Source: a virus. From it: DNA of 62,058 bases. A model generated the notes under the pieces. That model saw nothing but the letters and a program-made list of their open reading frames with translations. It did no database searches and was not told the DNA's origin. Each line of letters begins with the position of its first letter. The stretch's first letter is position 1. The stretch covers positions 1 to 62,058 of IMG/VR virus record IMGVR_UViG_3300046492_000606, one strand, 5' to 3'. The translations under genes and the position numbers were made by a program. Below, piece after piece: positions 1 to 7,662 of the stretch.

Positions 1-435
1 TCAAAACATCTCATCACTCATCTGCTCTAAAACCCGCTCAACCTGATTACGATAATCCCTGAGGGTTTCGTGATTTCTACTATCGGTTTCCACATCTTCG
101 AACCCCCAAGCCATGATCTGATCGATCTCCTCAAGTAAAGAAAAACACTCAAGGCGAGTTTCGGGATAAATTTTCATTTGCGCCTTTCTCAATAGAGAAT
201 CTCGACGCGCCAGCAGCGCTTCCCATTTTGCTTTATCGGCCAAGACTTCTTTATCCGTTCGACGGATCTTGTGGTGCCAGTAAAAAACGCAACCTACCCA
301 AACAGCTAACCCGAGGCCAATGTTTCCGATGCTGGTAAAAAACCATGCTGGTAGCAACGCCAACAGGTAGACAATGCACGTCATGCACAGGATTTTTTTT
401 CTCTGACTTGGATGCGTTGAGATTTCGAAAGCCAC
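1..435 (-). CDS. Two-TM membrane protein of unknown function
   Basis: The 144-residue product has two hydrophobic segments near residues 17-36 and 38-52. A charged, probably coiled, cytoplasmic tail of about 90 residues follows. The start is GTG at 435-433, chosen because GGAGGGG lies seven bases upstream. The gene ends exactly at the window edge with TGA. I do not recognise the family. Its position at the outer end of prophage 1 suggests either a lysogenic cargo gene or the first bacterial gene beyond the prophage. No catalytic motif is visible. Confidence 0.7.
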   Translation of the reverse strand: MAFEISTHPSQRKKILCMTCIVYLLALLPAWFFTSIGNIGLGLAVWVGCVFYWHHKIRRTDKEVLADKAKWEALLARRDSLLRKAQMKIYPETRLECFSLLEEIDQIMAWGFEDVETDSRNHETLRDYRNQVERVLEQMSDEMF

Positions 436-750
436 AAGTACCCCTCCATACAGCGAAACCTGACTGAGATGGTAGCCAAATCCTTATCAACCAATGCAAT
501 TTGTTGCTCATTGACGATTGGCTGTCTGCGCGGGACTCCCCCTACGAGGCACAGCCCGCGTTTGAGGGAATTATTGGCAATAAGTCGACAGGTTAAATCC
601 CCAGGCCCAGCGATCGTCCCGTCACCTTGCCCTCCACCATGTCAAGGTGACCCCGAAACTCGCGCAACCTATTGATATATAGGAAAAATATACCACTTCA
701 AAGCAACTGCAAAACCGCCGTATCACCCTATAAGAATCAATAACTTAGCG
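436..750. other. Non-coding stretch without a convincing gene
   Basis: This stretch separates the membrane protein gene from the SOS-controlled gene. The open frames on both strands lack plausible ribosome binding sites and phage or Pseudomonas-like composition. The right part, from about 675, is AT-rich with several TATA-like tracts. It could hold promoters or the prophage boundary. No tRNA, terminator or att repeat is recognisable. Confidence 0.5.
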
Positions 751-766
751 TTGTATATTCCTACAG
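751..766 (+). promoter_or_regulatory. LexA-like site, one mismatch in the half-site
   Basis: The sequence TTGTATATTCCTACAG matches the Pseudomonas LexA box layout CTG-N10-CAG except for T in place of the first C. It lies 94 bp upstream of a perfect box. It would be a second SOS operator for the same gene. The copy of this gene in prophage 2 has no matching upstream site. Confidence 0.4.
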
Positions 767-859
767 TAGTCCCTTCTTCCGGCGTTCTGCCGACAGAACA
801 TCAATCCAAAAACCTACAGCTCGTCGCCTCACCCTCGCTCACCGGCTGCGCCTCGATTA

Positions 860-875
860 CTGTATATCCAAACAG
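860..875 (+). promoter_or_regulatory. LexA box (SOS operator)
   Basis: CTGTATATCCAAACAG fits CTG-N10-CAG with an AT-rich left arm, as in known Pseudomonas LexA targets. It lies 19 bp before the GTG start of the downstream gene, so LexA bound here would block transcription directly. The identical 16-mer precedes the homologous gene in prophage 2 at 43376-43391. Confidence 0.8.
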
Positions 876-894
876 TACAAGGCAAGGCACACCA

Positions 895-1266
895 GTGGAT
901 CCCCTCTATATAGAAGACACCGATGATTGGCTCGGCTGCCCAACGCCGCTTGAGACCTGCCAGCATCAGCTCAGAATGTACGAAAGCGAGTTCGAGGAAC
1001 TGAACCTCCAACTGCGCAAGCAAAGAGAGCAGATTTTCAATTTGGTTGAGATGCACGCTTCCGCCGCAACGGAGCGGGATTCACTTCGGACACAATTGAA
1101 GGCCGCGAAAGAAAAGGCCGCCGACGCAAACCGTCGGGCGACTGATGCGGAAACCAAGAGCGCTTGGGAGTTGATGGCGAAGACAAAGCACATCAGCGAG
1201 CTGACAACCAGGCTCGAAGCCGCTACGGGCATCAGCGTGCGTACGGGCCAGCCGTTAGACAGGTAG
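895..1266 (+). CDS. SOS-controlled coiled-coil protein of unknown function
   Basis: The product is about 123 residues from GTG at 895. It opens with a conserved acidic stretch (MDPLYIEDTDDWLGCPTP). From about residue 20 to the end it is a long charged coiled coil rich in Glu, Arg and Lys. The GTG start is chosen because similarity to the prophage 2 copy (43410-43769) begins there and the LexA box lies just upstream. The two copies agree closely over the first 60 residues and then diverge. I know no function. It is transcribed towards, and convergent with, the lysis genes. Confidence 0.7.
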   Translation: MDPLYIEDTDDWLGCPTPLETCQHQLRMYESEFEELNLQLRKQREQIFNLVEMHASAATERDSLRTQLKAAKEKAADANRRATDAETKSAWELMAKTKHISELTTRLEAATGISVRTGQPLDR

Positions 1267-1275
1267 CTTTGATGG

Positions 1276-1365
1276 TCAATCCGACATCCAATACATCACC
1301 GAAACAACTATTACCACCCAAGCAAGCGTGATTAGGAACGACAGGCCAGCCAGTTGCTTGTTCAT
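1276..1365 (-). CDS. Possible 29-residue single-TM microprotein
   Basis: A short frame with ATG at 1365 and TGA at 1276 encodes MNKQLAGL followed by about 17 hydrophobic residues and a short polar end. It lies directly downstream of the spanin genes on the same strand. That position and the single membrane span suggest a small lysis accessory peptide. The ribosome binding site is weak, so translation is uncertain. Confidence 0.35.
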   Translation of the reverse strand: MNKQLAGLSFLITLAWVVIVVSVMYWMSD

Positions 1366-1437
1366 AAACCATTATCAATTTGGTGAATGTGCATGATGCA
1401 GCATGACTAATTCACCAGCAATACTAGACCAACGTCA

Positions 1438-1947
1438 TCATCGCGCGAGCTCTCGAATGTACGCCTGACAAGCCTGAAGCGCGATCAATCCCCGGTCACC
1501 GGTGTCGGTGATGGCGATAATTCGTTGAGCATGCGCCGGGTCAAGTCTGGCTCGTACGGCTCCATGATCCACGCCGCCGGCGACGGTGGAGGCTGACACG
1601 TTGCAGCCCTTGGCAGCGTCGGTCGCATCGAGGAGGACTGACAGGCGCACATCAGCAGTGGCAAGGCGATCACGCAGGCGATCCTGATCACGTTGGGCAT
1701 CGGCAATTTTCCTATAGTGGGCTTGTTCACTGGTCGCCAGGCTTTGCTCGAGCGCGAGACGCTTATCCTGCTCGGCCTGTTGTGCAGCGGCAGCAGCCAG
1801 TGTCAGTTGGTTGAGGGTTTCGCCGTGCAGGCGGGCTTGCTCAGCCAACTGATTTCCATAGCGCCAGTCTTGGAACTGCCAAGCGCTGCCGGCAGCGACC
1901 AACACCAGCACCAGCGCGCCGACCGCTCTCCACGGCACGGCGATCAC
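1438..1947 (-). CDS. Rz-like inner-membrane spanin (DUF2514 family)
   Basis: The 169-residue protein has one N-terminal membrane segment (about residues 8-22). A long periplasmic coiled coil rich in Gln, Glu, Ala and Arg follows, then a conserved C-terminal part (AHAQRIIAITDTGDRG). This is the layout of Rz-type i-spanins, and the sequence matches Pseudomonas DUF2514 proteins as I recall them. GTG at 1947 is chosen because it overlaps the endolysin stop (GTGA), which implies translational coupling. The Rz1-like lipoprotein is nested inside it in another frame. Its role is to fuse inner and outer membranes at the end of lysis. Confidence 0.8.
   Translation of the reverse strand: MIAVPWRAVGALVLVLVAAGSAWQFQDWRYGNQLAEQARLHGETLNQLTLAAAAAQQAEQDKRLALEQSLATSEQAHYRKIADAQRDQDRLRDRLATADVRLSVLLDATDAAKGCNVSASTVAGGVDHGAVRARLDPAHAQRIIAITDTGDRGLIALQACQAYIRELAR
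1485..1700 (-). CDS. Rz1-like outer-membrane lipoprotein, nested in Rz
   Basis: A 71-residue frame starts at ATG 1700 and lies wholly inside the Rz-like gene in a shifted frame. It begins with a signal peptide-like stretch ending LLMCAC, which could serve as a lipobox. The mature part is proline-rich (QPPPSPAAW), as in known Rz1 o-spanins. TAGGA lies about nine bases upstream. The nested arrangement is the classic lambda Rz/Rz1 one. Confidence 0.6.
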   Translation of the reverse strand: MPNVIRIACVIALPLLMCACQSSSMRPTLPRAATCQPPPSPAAWIMEPYEPDLTRRMLNELSPSPTPVTGD

Positions 1948-2366
1948 GGCACATCCTTGAAGAAGACGTGGCCGCCCAACTTCAGGGTCTGCTTTGCCTT
2001 CAGCGACCAAGCCGGCGCCTTGATGCTGGAAGCGTAATAATGCGTGGCGCCGCCGGTAGGATCCGAAACCTTGCCGTCAATCACTTGGTCTGCGGCAATC
2101 CGCGCCTGCGCCAGCTCACGGAACGGGATCTGCTTCACGCCGATCAGGAACTGATAGTTCGGATCAGTCTTGTTCCAGCAGCTGAACTGATACGGTTTCT
2201 GGCACACGCCCGCATACCCCTCCCCCCACCACGATTTCTCCTTTCCATCGAACACGCGGTTTCGAACTGTCCACGCCACGGCGATCTGGCCAGTCAGACT
2301 TTCACCACGTGCTTCACCCCACAGCGTGCGAGCAAGGACGTCACGATCTTTCTCCGTAGCACTCAT
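1944..2366 (-). CDS. Endolysin, SleB-like cell wall hydrolase
   Basis: The 140-residue protein belongs to the Hydrolase_2 (SleB) family. The motif LARTLWGEARGES near residues 10-22 contains the usual catalytic Glu, and the conserved VAWTVRNRV and GVCQKPYQFSCW blocks follow. There is no signal peptide, so export must depend on a holin. ATG 2366 is preceded by TGGAG at a good distance. It is followed by the overlapping Rz gene. An almost identical gene occurs in prophage 2 (43785-44207), so the two lysis genes share a recent ancestor. Confidence 0.88.
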   Translation of the reverse strand: MSATEKDRDVLARTLWGEARGESLTGQIAVAWTVRNRVFDGKEKSWWGEGYAGVCQKPYQFSCWNKTDPNYQFLIGVKQIPFRELAQARIAADQVIDGKVSDPTGGATHYYASSIKAPAWSLKAKQTLKLGGHVFFKDVP

Positions 2367-2381
2367 CACTTTTCTCCAGGC

Positions 2382-2406
2382 AAAAAAATACCCGCTTGGC
2401 CGCGGG
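2382..2406 (-). terminator. Intrinsic terminator just before the endolysin gene
   Basis: On the minus strand a CCCGC/GCGGG stem is followed by TATTTTTTT. The U-tract ends only about 15 bases before the endolysin start. Prophage 2 has an equivalent terminator at 44224-44247. Read-through or antitermination is therefore needed for lysis. Confidence 0.75.
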
Positions 2407-2515
2407 CGTTCAGAAGGTTCTGCAAAAATTGCTGCGTGGGGCTGGGCATAATTGTCCCTATATCGATTTCCACAATGACATGTAGAATGGCCGGATAAAC
2501 TCGCGGAGCAGGTGA

Positions 2516-3520
2516 ATGAACAACAACTTTCATATAATAAGATTAATCTTAGCGCTAATGGTTTTGTTCTCACACTCAGCACCAATCGCAGGATTACCTT
2601 ACACCCAATTAGAACAATACATCGGCAAGCCTTGGGAACTTTATTTTGGCCCGATAGCCGTTCACGCATTCTTTGCAATAAGTGGATATTTAATAGTACG
2701 CAGCTGGACAAAATCCGCGAACACCTTTGAGTTTGCAACCCATAGATTCCTCAGACTTTTTCCCGCTCTCGTTTTTGCAGCAATTTACTCAGCGATTTGT
2801 TTCAAAATAACCAAGCCAGATGCTGTCGGCAGGATAGAGATCCTAAACGGCTCACTCTGGACTTTGAGCTGGGAGATCCTTTGCTACATTGCAGTTGGCA
2901 TTCTCGGAATTCTTGGAGTAGTAAACAAAAAGCATTACAATGTGTTTTTCTCTGTATTGCTCCTCCTGCTTGCGATAAACATATCATACGACTCGTTCTT
3001 CATTCGCAAGGTCATACCTGCACTCATGTGCTTCGCCATTGGCGGATTAATAGCACTGAACGAGGAATCAATAAATATGCGTATTGCCGGAATTGCTTCC
3101 GGCTTAATTTTGGCATTACTGCTATTTCCGCCAACCGCAAATGCAATCATGGCGCTACTCGTTAAAACACCTATATCACTTGGGCCTGTGATTCCAGCAA
3201 TTATAATACACAAGACAATTTATTATTTCGCACTGCCATTTTTCATAATATATCTTGGGAAATACACAGCGACCAAGATCGCATTAAAAAACGATATATC
3301 ATATGGAGTTTATATCTACTCTTGGCCCACGCAGGAATTTGTTGTCTACTTCTTCAGAGATATAATGGGGACTCCGGTGTCAAGCCCAATCCAAGTATTC
3401 GCAGTTGCGCTACCTATTGTCATAGGGCTCTCGGTTCTATCATGGGTCTTAATTGAGCGCCCATGTCTTGAACTGAAACACAAGATACCTAGTTTGCTGC
3501 GCAAGCCACGGGAAGGCTAG
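2516..3520 (+). CDS. Acyltransferase-3 family membrane protein (surface polysaccharide modification)
   Basis: The 334-residue product has about ten hydrophobic segments and starts with the family signature R-x10-H (RLILALMVLFSHS, residues 9-21). Such proteins O-acetylate surface polysaccharides, and phage-borne ones convert the host O-antigen and block superinfection. GGAGCAGGTGA precedes the ATG. It lies on the plus strand between lysis and tail fibre genes and overlaps the tail fibre assembly gene by four bases, tail to tail. The gene is much more AT-rich than its neighbours, which suggests recent acquisition. Confidence 0.85.
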   Translation: MNNNFHIIRLILALMVLFSHSAPIAGLPYTQLEQYIGKPWELYFGPIAVHAFFAISGYLIVRSWTKSANTFEFATHRFLRLFPALVFAAIYSAICFKITKPDAVGRIEILNGSLWTLSWEILCYIAVGILGILGVVNKKHYNVFFSVLLLLLAINISYDSFFIRKVIPALMCFAIGGLIALNEESINMRIAGIASGLILALLLFPPTANAIMALLVKTPISLGPVIPAIIIHKTIYYFALPFFIIYLGKYTATKIALKNDISYGVYIYSWPTQEFVVYFFRDIMGTPVSSPIQVFAVALPIVIGLSVLSWVLIERPCLELKHKIPSLLRKPREG

Positions 3521-3927
3521 CCGCCAAAAACTGGAGCCACAGGCCACTGTATTTCCTGTGGCCATCCCTCCTGCAATTCAATGCGGTTAAGTGAAACACG
3601 GTACTGCTTCCACGTTTTCAAGCTGGCGACCTCATCGGGCGTTGCTTCGTCTAGATCTACAGCATCCTGAAGAGGCCCCATTTGCTGAGTAGCCCATATC
3701 ATCAGGCCACGGCGCTGCTCCAACGCCCAAATGCCTAGTTGCTCCGTTGTTGGAGGCGGCGGCGCAGAGAACACCTCCGCGCCATATGACCAGCCGGCTG
3801 CGGGATGGATGGTATCCGGGATTTCAACCCAGACTAGGTCAGGGTGAAACATCTGGGTGATGTCCCCATCAGTGGAAAACAGCTCGGCGACAAGTCCGCC
3901 TTCAATGCGTGCGTAATTTTTCATCAT
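3517..3927 (-). CDS. Tail fibre assembly protein
   Basis: The 136-residue protein opens with MMKNYARIEGGLVAELF. It contains a Trp-rich middle and ends with EIQWPVAPVFGG, resembling tail fibre assembly chaperones of Pseudomonas phages. Its start overlaps the tail fibre stop as ATGA, so it is probably translated by coupling. It should help the fibre at 3924-5129 to fold or trimerise. Confidence 0.7.
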   Translation of the reverse strand: MMKNYARIEGGLVAELFSTDGDITQMFHPDLVWVEIPDTIHPAAGWSYGAEVFSAPPPPTTEQLGIWALEQRRGLMIWATQQMGPLQDAVDLDEATPDEVASLKTWKQYRVSLNRIELQEGWPQEIQWPVAPVFGG

Positions 3928-5129
3928 GCGTACTCATAGACGATAACGACACCAGGCTGCCCTGCAACACCAGCGGAAGCTGCCAAGCTTTGGTTGTTGT
4001 TGGCCCCAGAGCTACCAGCGCCATAACCAGAACCAGAGCGCGCTCCGGTACCGACAGGGTAATGGCCTCCGGATCCTAAAGGGTTGCTACCGCCTTCACC
4101 GGCAACCCCTTGACCGCTGCCAATGCTTAGGCCATTCGCTCCACCTTTACCTGCGAAACCCACCAGGTTTGCACCCGATGGAGTTGCGCCATTTCCTCCA
4201 CCTGCGCCGGTAGCGCCAACGCCTGCTGTAGTTGCGGAACCGCCACCTGCAGTCCCTCCAGGGCAACTGAGCAATGCGCCAAAACTTGTGGCTCCACCTG
4301 GGTTGCCATTGTTGGCACCTGCAGCTGGGGCGGCCCCGCCCGCACCGATTGTCACCGCTACGCCAGAGAACGCGGCAGTGAAACGTGCACGGCCATATGC
4401 GCCACTGCCTCCTCCAGCTCCGGCTGCTGCTTGGCCTGCCGCTGTTGCGGCTGCAGCGCCACCGCTGCCACCTCCTCCTACCGCCTCAACAATCACAGAT
4501 GTCGTTCCGGAGGTCGGCGTGTAAGTGCCGTTCGCGATAAAAGTCTGCACACCGATCAGGCGCCCAACAGCCTGCCCGAGTTGCATGGCGTGCTGGCTTT
4601 TGGAGGCCGGAGAGACTTGGAACGCGCCACCGGAACAGGCAACAAGCACCCAGCTTCCCGCACCAATACTGCTGTTGTATTGCAACCAAAGTTCGCTATT
4701 CGCAACGATTTCACCACCCTGCAGGGCGCTGTGCCCTCCCCCGACAATCGCCTTGGCGCCGAGACCATTGGGATTGAATGTTGCCGCCGCTGTATTGGCG
4801 AAAGGGGATTTGCATTTCAGCACCATGCCGTCTGTGAGCGCGGTTACAGCGGGCGTGTATGTTGCCGACAGCGCATTCCCCGCGGCTGTGCCGACGGCGT
4901 ACTGCGCCGGGCTGATCAGTTTCAGCCTGCTGATCGCCAACAGCAGTTGTGAGTTGTTGAACTCGTCAGCAGTTATACCGGCGGCCGTCAGAACATTCAG
5001 CAACTCCTCAGTGACTGCATTACCCCACTGAGCTGGAATCAGCGAGCCAGGAGTACCAGCCAAAGCATCTTCATCAACAAACTTCCCCCCCACCAGCCCA
5101 ACGCTGGGAACACTTTTCGGATAATCCAC
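3924..5129 (-). CDS. Tail fibre protein with glycine-rich distal domain
   Basis: The first 150 or so residues of this 401-residue protein resemble phage tail-collar N-termini (GTPGSLIPAQWGNAVTEELLN). From about residue 205 to the end it is extremely rich in Gly, Ala and Ser, with many GGGG/GAGG runs. In some T-even-like adhesins, polyglycine sandwiches form the receptor-binding tip, and this may do the same. It follows the baseplate genes and precedes its own assembly chaperone. The Gly content makes long spurious proline-rich frames on the other strand. Confidence 0.8.
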   Translation of the reverse strand: MDYPKSVPSVGLVGGKFVDEDALAGTPGSLIPAQWGNAVTEELLNVLTAAGITADEFNNSQLLLAISRLKLISPAQYAVGTAAGNALSATYTPAVTALTDGMVLKCKSPFANTAAATFNPNGLGAKAIVGGGHSALQGGEIVANSELWLQYNSSIGAGSWVLVACSGGAFQVSPASKSQHAMQLGQAVGRLIGVQTFIANGTYTPTSGTTSVIVEAVGGGGSGGAAAATAAGQAAAGAGGGSGAYGRARFTAAFSGVAVTIGAGGAAPAAGANNGNPGGATSFGALLSCPGGTAGGGSATTAGVGATGAGGGNGATPSGANLVGFAGKGGANGLSIGSGQGVAGEGGSNPLGSGGHYPVGTGARSGSGYGAGSSGANNNQSLAASAGVAGQPGVVIVYEYA

Positions 5130-5140
5130 GTTCCTACCTC

Positions 5141-5740
5141 TCAGTCATAATTGATGTGCACAACGGTGTGCGCCGGCGCAGGGCGCCGAATAGTGCATTC
5201 GAGTGGGTTGCCCGGGTTCACGCCAAAGCGCTCTCCCCAATAGCTGACGCCGAACCGCCTTCCCTTTCGCTGCCGGCCACCGGTATTCAAAGTCCAGATG
5301 AATTGCGCTCGCCAAGTGCCGAAGTGCGCCGAACCGAATCTTGCTCGTCCAAAACGCGGGGCGCGGTGCTCGGTAATGGAGGCGTTGGGATAGCCTTGGC
5401 TTACGGCTATCTCGATGAAATAACTTCTGCTTTGCCCACCCACCTCCAGCAGGCGCCGGCGAACCGCCAGTCGCCGATCCTCGAACGCTGGATTGAAGCC
5501 CAGACATGGGTCAGGCAGGTTCATCACCGACTCCCAGTCGGGTACCAGCTCGCTGACGTTCGCCGGATCCATCTCGTTCAGCAGATCCACGGCGCGTGCG
5601 TCAAGCCGGGAGAATTCGAGAGCAACACCCGTCAGAACCAAATCGATTTCAGGTACCAAGTCGGGATCCCAAGCCGGGCCCGCGGGGAGCAAACCACGCA
5701 GCTGCTGCCGATATTGTTCAGCGGTTCGCGCTATAGCCAT
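5141..5740 (-). CDS. Mu gp48-like baseplate protein (DUF2313/YmfQ)
   Basis: The 199-residue protein begins MAIARTAEQYRQQLRGLLP and contains PAGPAWDPD and PANVSELVPDWE, the hallmarks of the DUF2313 family. In Mu-type phages this protein follows baseplate J and forms part of the baseplate wedge. It overlaps the J gene by ten bases, which implies coupled expression. Confidence 0.85.
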   Translation of the reverse strand: MAIARTAEQYRQQLRGLLPAGPAWDPDLVPEIDLVLTGVALEFSRLDARAVDLLNEMDPANVSELVPDWESVMNLPDPCLGFNPAFEDRRLAVRRRLLEVGGQSRSYFIEIAVSQGYPNASITEHRAPRFGRARFGSAHFGTWRAQFIWTLNTGGRQRKGRRFGVSYWGERFGVNPGNPLECTIRRPAPAHTVVHINYD

Positions 5741-6768
5741 GTGACGCCTCCGAAGGTCAGCAACTCGTTAGTGGCGGCAGTTACATCTGCAGCGGGGACG
5801 GTCAGCAGGTGATCCGTTTCGCCGGCCGCGCCGCTGATGGCTTCGCGGATGTGGCTGATGAGGAGCATGTCCCCCAGCCCGGCTTCTCGGTCATGCAGGT
5901 CTTTCAAGTTGGCTACGATCGCAGCTCGAACGGCAGTGGTGTCAGGTACCGGGTGGATGCTGTACAGCACAGGCTTTTCAGTGGGAGCGAGTACGTACAA
6001 CTCGGCAGTCACTGGCCGAAGGGGCTCGATGTAATTTTTGATCTCCAGCAACTGAGCCGGATTCGGTACAGGCACCGGATCGTTGTCGCGCATGACAAAC
6101 AGGCCGACGGTACCCGGCCCCAAATAGTTGCCTCGACACCAGGCGCGGGTCACGCCGGGAAATTCCAGCGCCCAGGTTTCGTAATCGTCGGCAGAACCGC
6201 CATGCGGAATCACCCTATAGGAACGAATGACCCGCGCACGCAGCGACTCGATGCTCTCCCTCTCAATGCCCCCACTCAAACCCGGCGCAATGACGGTGAA
6301 GGCATTGGTGACGCCGGACACCGGTTGCACCAGTGTGAGCGCCAACCCGGCGTCGGCGTTGCCCAATGTGCCGGAATCCACCGCCTCAATCGTAGTGGTA
6401 TTGACCCCTGCCACAGTGGTGACACCGGTCGTTACTCGATACATCCGTCCATCACCGGCCTGAAGTACTACGTCGACATCAACAACCGCGCCGGCAGCAG
6501 CACTGAAGGAGACGGCCCCCTCTGCCGGTTGTGCCGCGTTTCTCGGCTGGTTCAGGCGCAACGCGGCGATGCGCTCGAGAGTTTCTTCATCCGCTTTATC
6601 TGGAAGAATTTGCTCGGTGATCCAGTCGAGATAACCGTATAGACCATAGGCGGTGCCACTCAACGTTCTCGCCAGCACCTGTGCATCGGAACGACGCAGC
6701 GAGTCGCTAGCCAGATCGCCCTGGGTACGGCTGATGAGTTCTGGCAGTGAAGGTGTATCAAACGGCAT
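5731..6768 (-). CDS. Baseplate J-like protein (Mu gp47)
   Basis: The 345-residue protein matches the baseplate J family. An N-terminal helical part with PSLPELISRTQGDLAS is followed by the SFSAAAGAVVDVDVVLQAGDG segment and the central GGIERESIESLRARVIRSYR motif. It forms the wedge of a contractile-tail baseplate. It overlaps the gp46 gene by 11 bases and the gp48 gene by ten. Confidence 0.9.
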   Translation of the reverse strand: MPFDTPSLPELISRTQGDLASDSLRRSDAQVLARTLSGTAYGLYGYLDWITEQILPDKADEETLERIAALRLNQPRNAAQPAEGAVSFSAAAGAVVDVDVVLQAGDGRMYRVTTGVTTVAGVNTTTIEAVDSGTLGNADAGLALTLVQPVSGVTNAFTVIAPGLSGGIERESIESLRARVIRSYRVIPHGGSADDYETWALEFPGVTRAWCRGNYLGPGTVGLFVMRDNDPVPVPNPAQLLEIKNYIEPLRPVTAELYVLAPTEKPVLYSIHPVPDTTAVRAAIVANLKDLHDREAGLGDMLLISHIREAISGAAGETDHLLTVPAADVTAATNELLTFGGVTWL

Positions 6769-7156
6769 AGATCACCTGCCACGAGGAGTTGGGTTTAATT
6801 TCAATGCGATCGCCACCAGGGATGGTCAGGATGACAATCAGGTTCAGCCGGCTGATGTCGTGCTTCTCGCTGGCGATTTCCATTGCGAGAACCTGCCCGT
6901 CATCGATCATCCATTGGAGGGCTTCATGGGCATAGAACTCGGCGTCACGCTGCGTGGCGTCAGTAAGCTTTACCCGTCGCAGCAGCCAGAGCCGGGAACC
7001 GATGCGGTCGTCTGCAACGCTCGGGTAGCTGTCACCCCACCAGCCGTAAAGCTCTTCGTCGTCACTCGGGTCATCCGTCAAAGCACGGCGCCATGTAAAC
7101 AGGCTGATCAACACGGCGCGGGTGAGCGCAGTTTTTCGGTCAACTGACGTAATCAT
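6758..7156 (-). CDS. GP46-family baseplate protein (W-like)
   Basis: The 132-residue protein contains WWGDSYPSVADDRIGSRLWL, typical of the Mu gp46 family, which is related to T4 gp25 and P2 W. It is the lysozyme-like wedge initiator linking sheath and baseplate. The stop overlaps the baseplate J start, and its own start touches the end of the gp45 gene. Confidence 0.85.
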   Translation of the reverse strand: MITSVDRKTALTRAVLISLFTWRRALTDDPSDDEELYGWWGDSYPSVADDRIGSRLWLLRRVKLTDATQRDAEFYAHEALQWMIDDGQVLAMEIASEKHDISRLNLIVILTIPGGDRIEIKPNSSWQVIYAV

Positions 7157-7662
7157 CAGGCACCCGCCGCGGGTGGCCCGCTGTTGCCGTTGCCGGCCTG
7201 AACATTGGTATGGACATGATTGATCTGGCTGATACCGCCTGCGACTTGATCCCCCGTAGAAACGATCTTCCCGGTCTGATTGATCACCGGTGTATCGAAG
7301 TTCACCGCCGTGGTCGCCTTGATGTTCAACGTCTCGGTTTCAATGTCGATCACCCGGCCGCGCTTGAAGTGCACCTTGTCGCCCTCGTCGGTGTAAATCG
7401 CCACTTCACCAGACTCCAATTCTTTGATCCGGTACCGGCGATCCGCTGCCACCACAACAACACCATGGGAGCGATCGCCGTTGAGGAACAAGGTCAGCAC
7501 TTCAGCGCCGGCCAGTGGATTAGAGGTAAAGCCGTAGGGTTCGAAATGCTCAACCCCATCCTTCAGTTCGCCGGCAGTCAGCTTCACCTGCAGCGTCTGC
7601 ATCATTTTCCCGGCGGCAGCCAGCACCACGGTGCCGCGGGCCATCACGCTTTTCAGGCTCAT
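7156..7662 (-). CDS. Baseplate spike protein (Mu gp45/P2 V-like)
   Basis: The 168-residue protein has the OB-fold N-terminal region of baseplate assembly V proteins. Glycine- and valine-rich beta repeats follow (VIDIETETLNIKATTAVNFD), with a C-terminal NHVHTNVQAG. An H-x-H motif in this position binds iron at the apex of P2 and Mu spikes. It should puncture the outer membrane. The start overlaps the upstream gene by four bases. Confidence 0.88.
   Translation of the reverse strand: MSLKSVMARGTVVLAAAGKMMQTLQVKLTAGELKDGVEHFEPYGFTSNPLAGAEVLTLFLNGDRSHGVVVVAADRRYRIKELESGEVAIYTDEGDKVHFKRGRVIDIETETLNIKATTAVNFDTPVINQTGKIVSTGDQVAGGISQINHVHTNVQAGNGNSGPPAAGA

Noticed and set aside
469-675. A 68-codon plus-strand frame in the left non-coding stretch
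   Set aside because: No ribosome binding site, proline/serine-rich random composition and no neighbours in the same sense.
4123-4524. A proline-rich plus-strand frame in the tail fibre gene
   Set aside because: Proline runs arise automatically opposite the glycine codons of the fibre.
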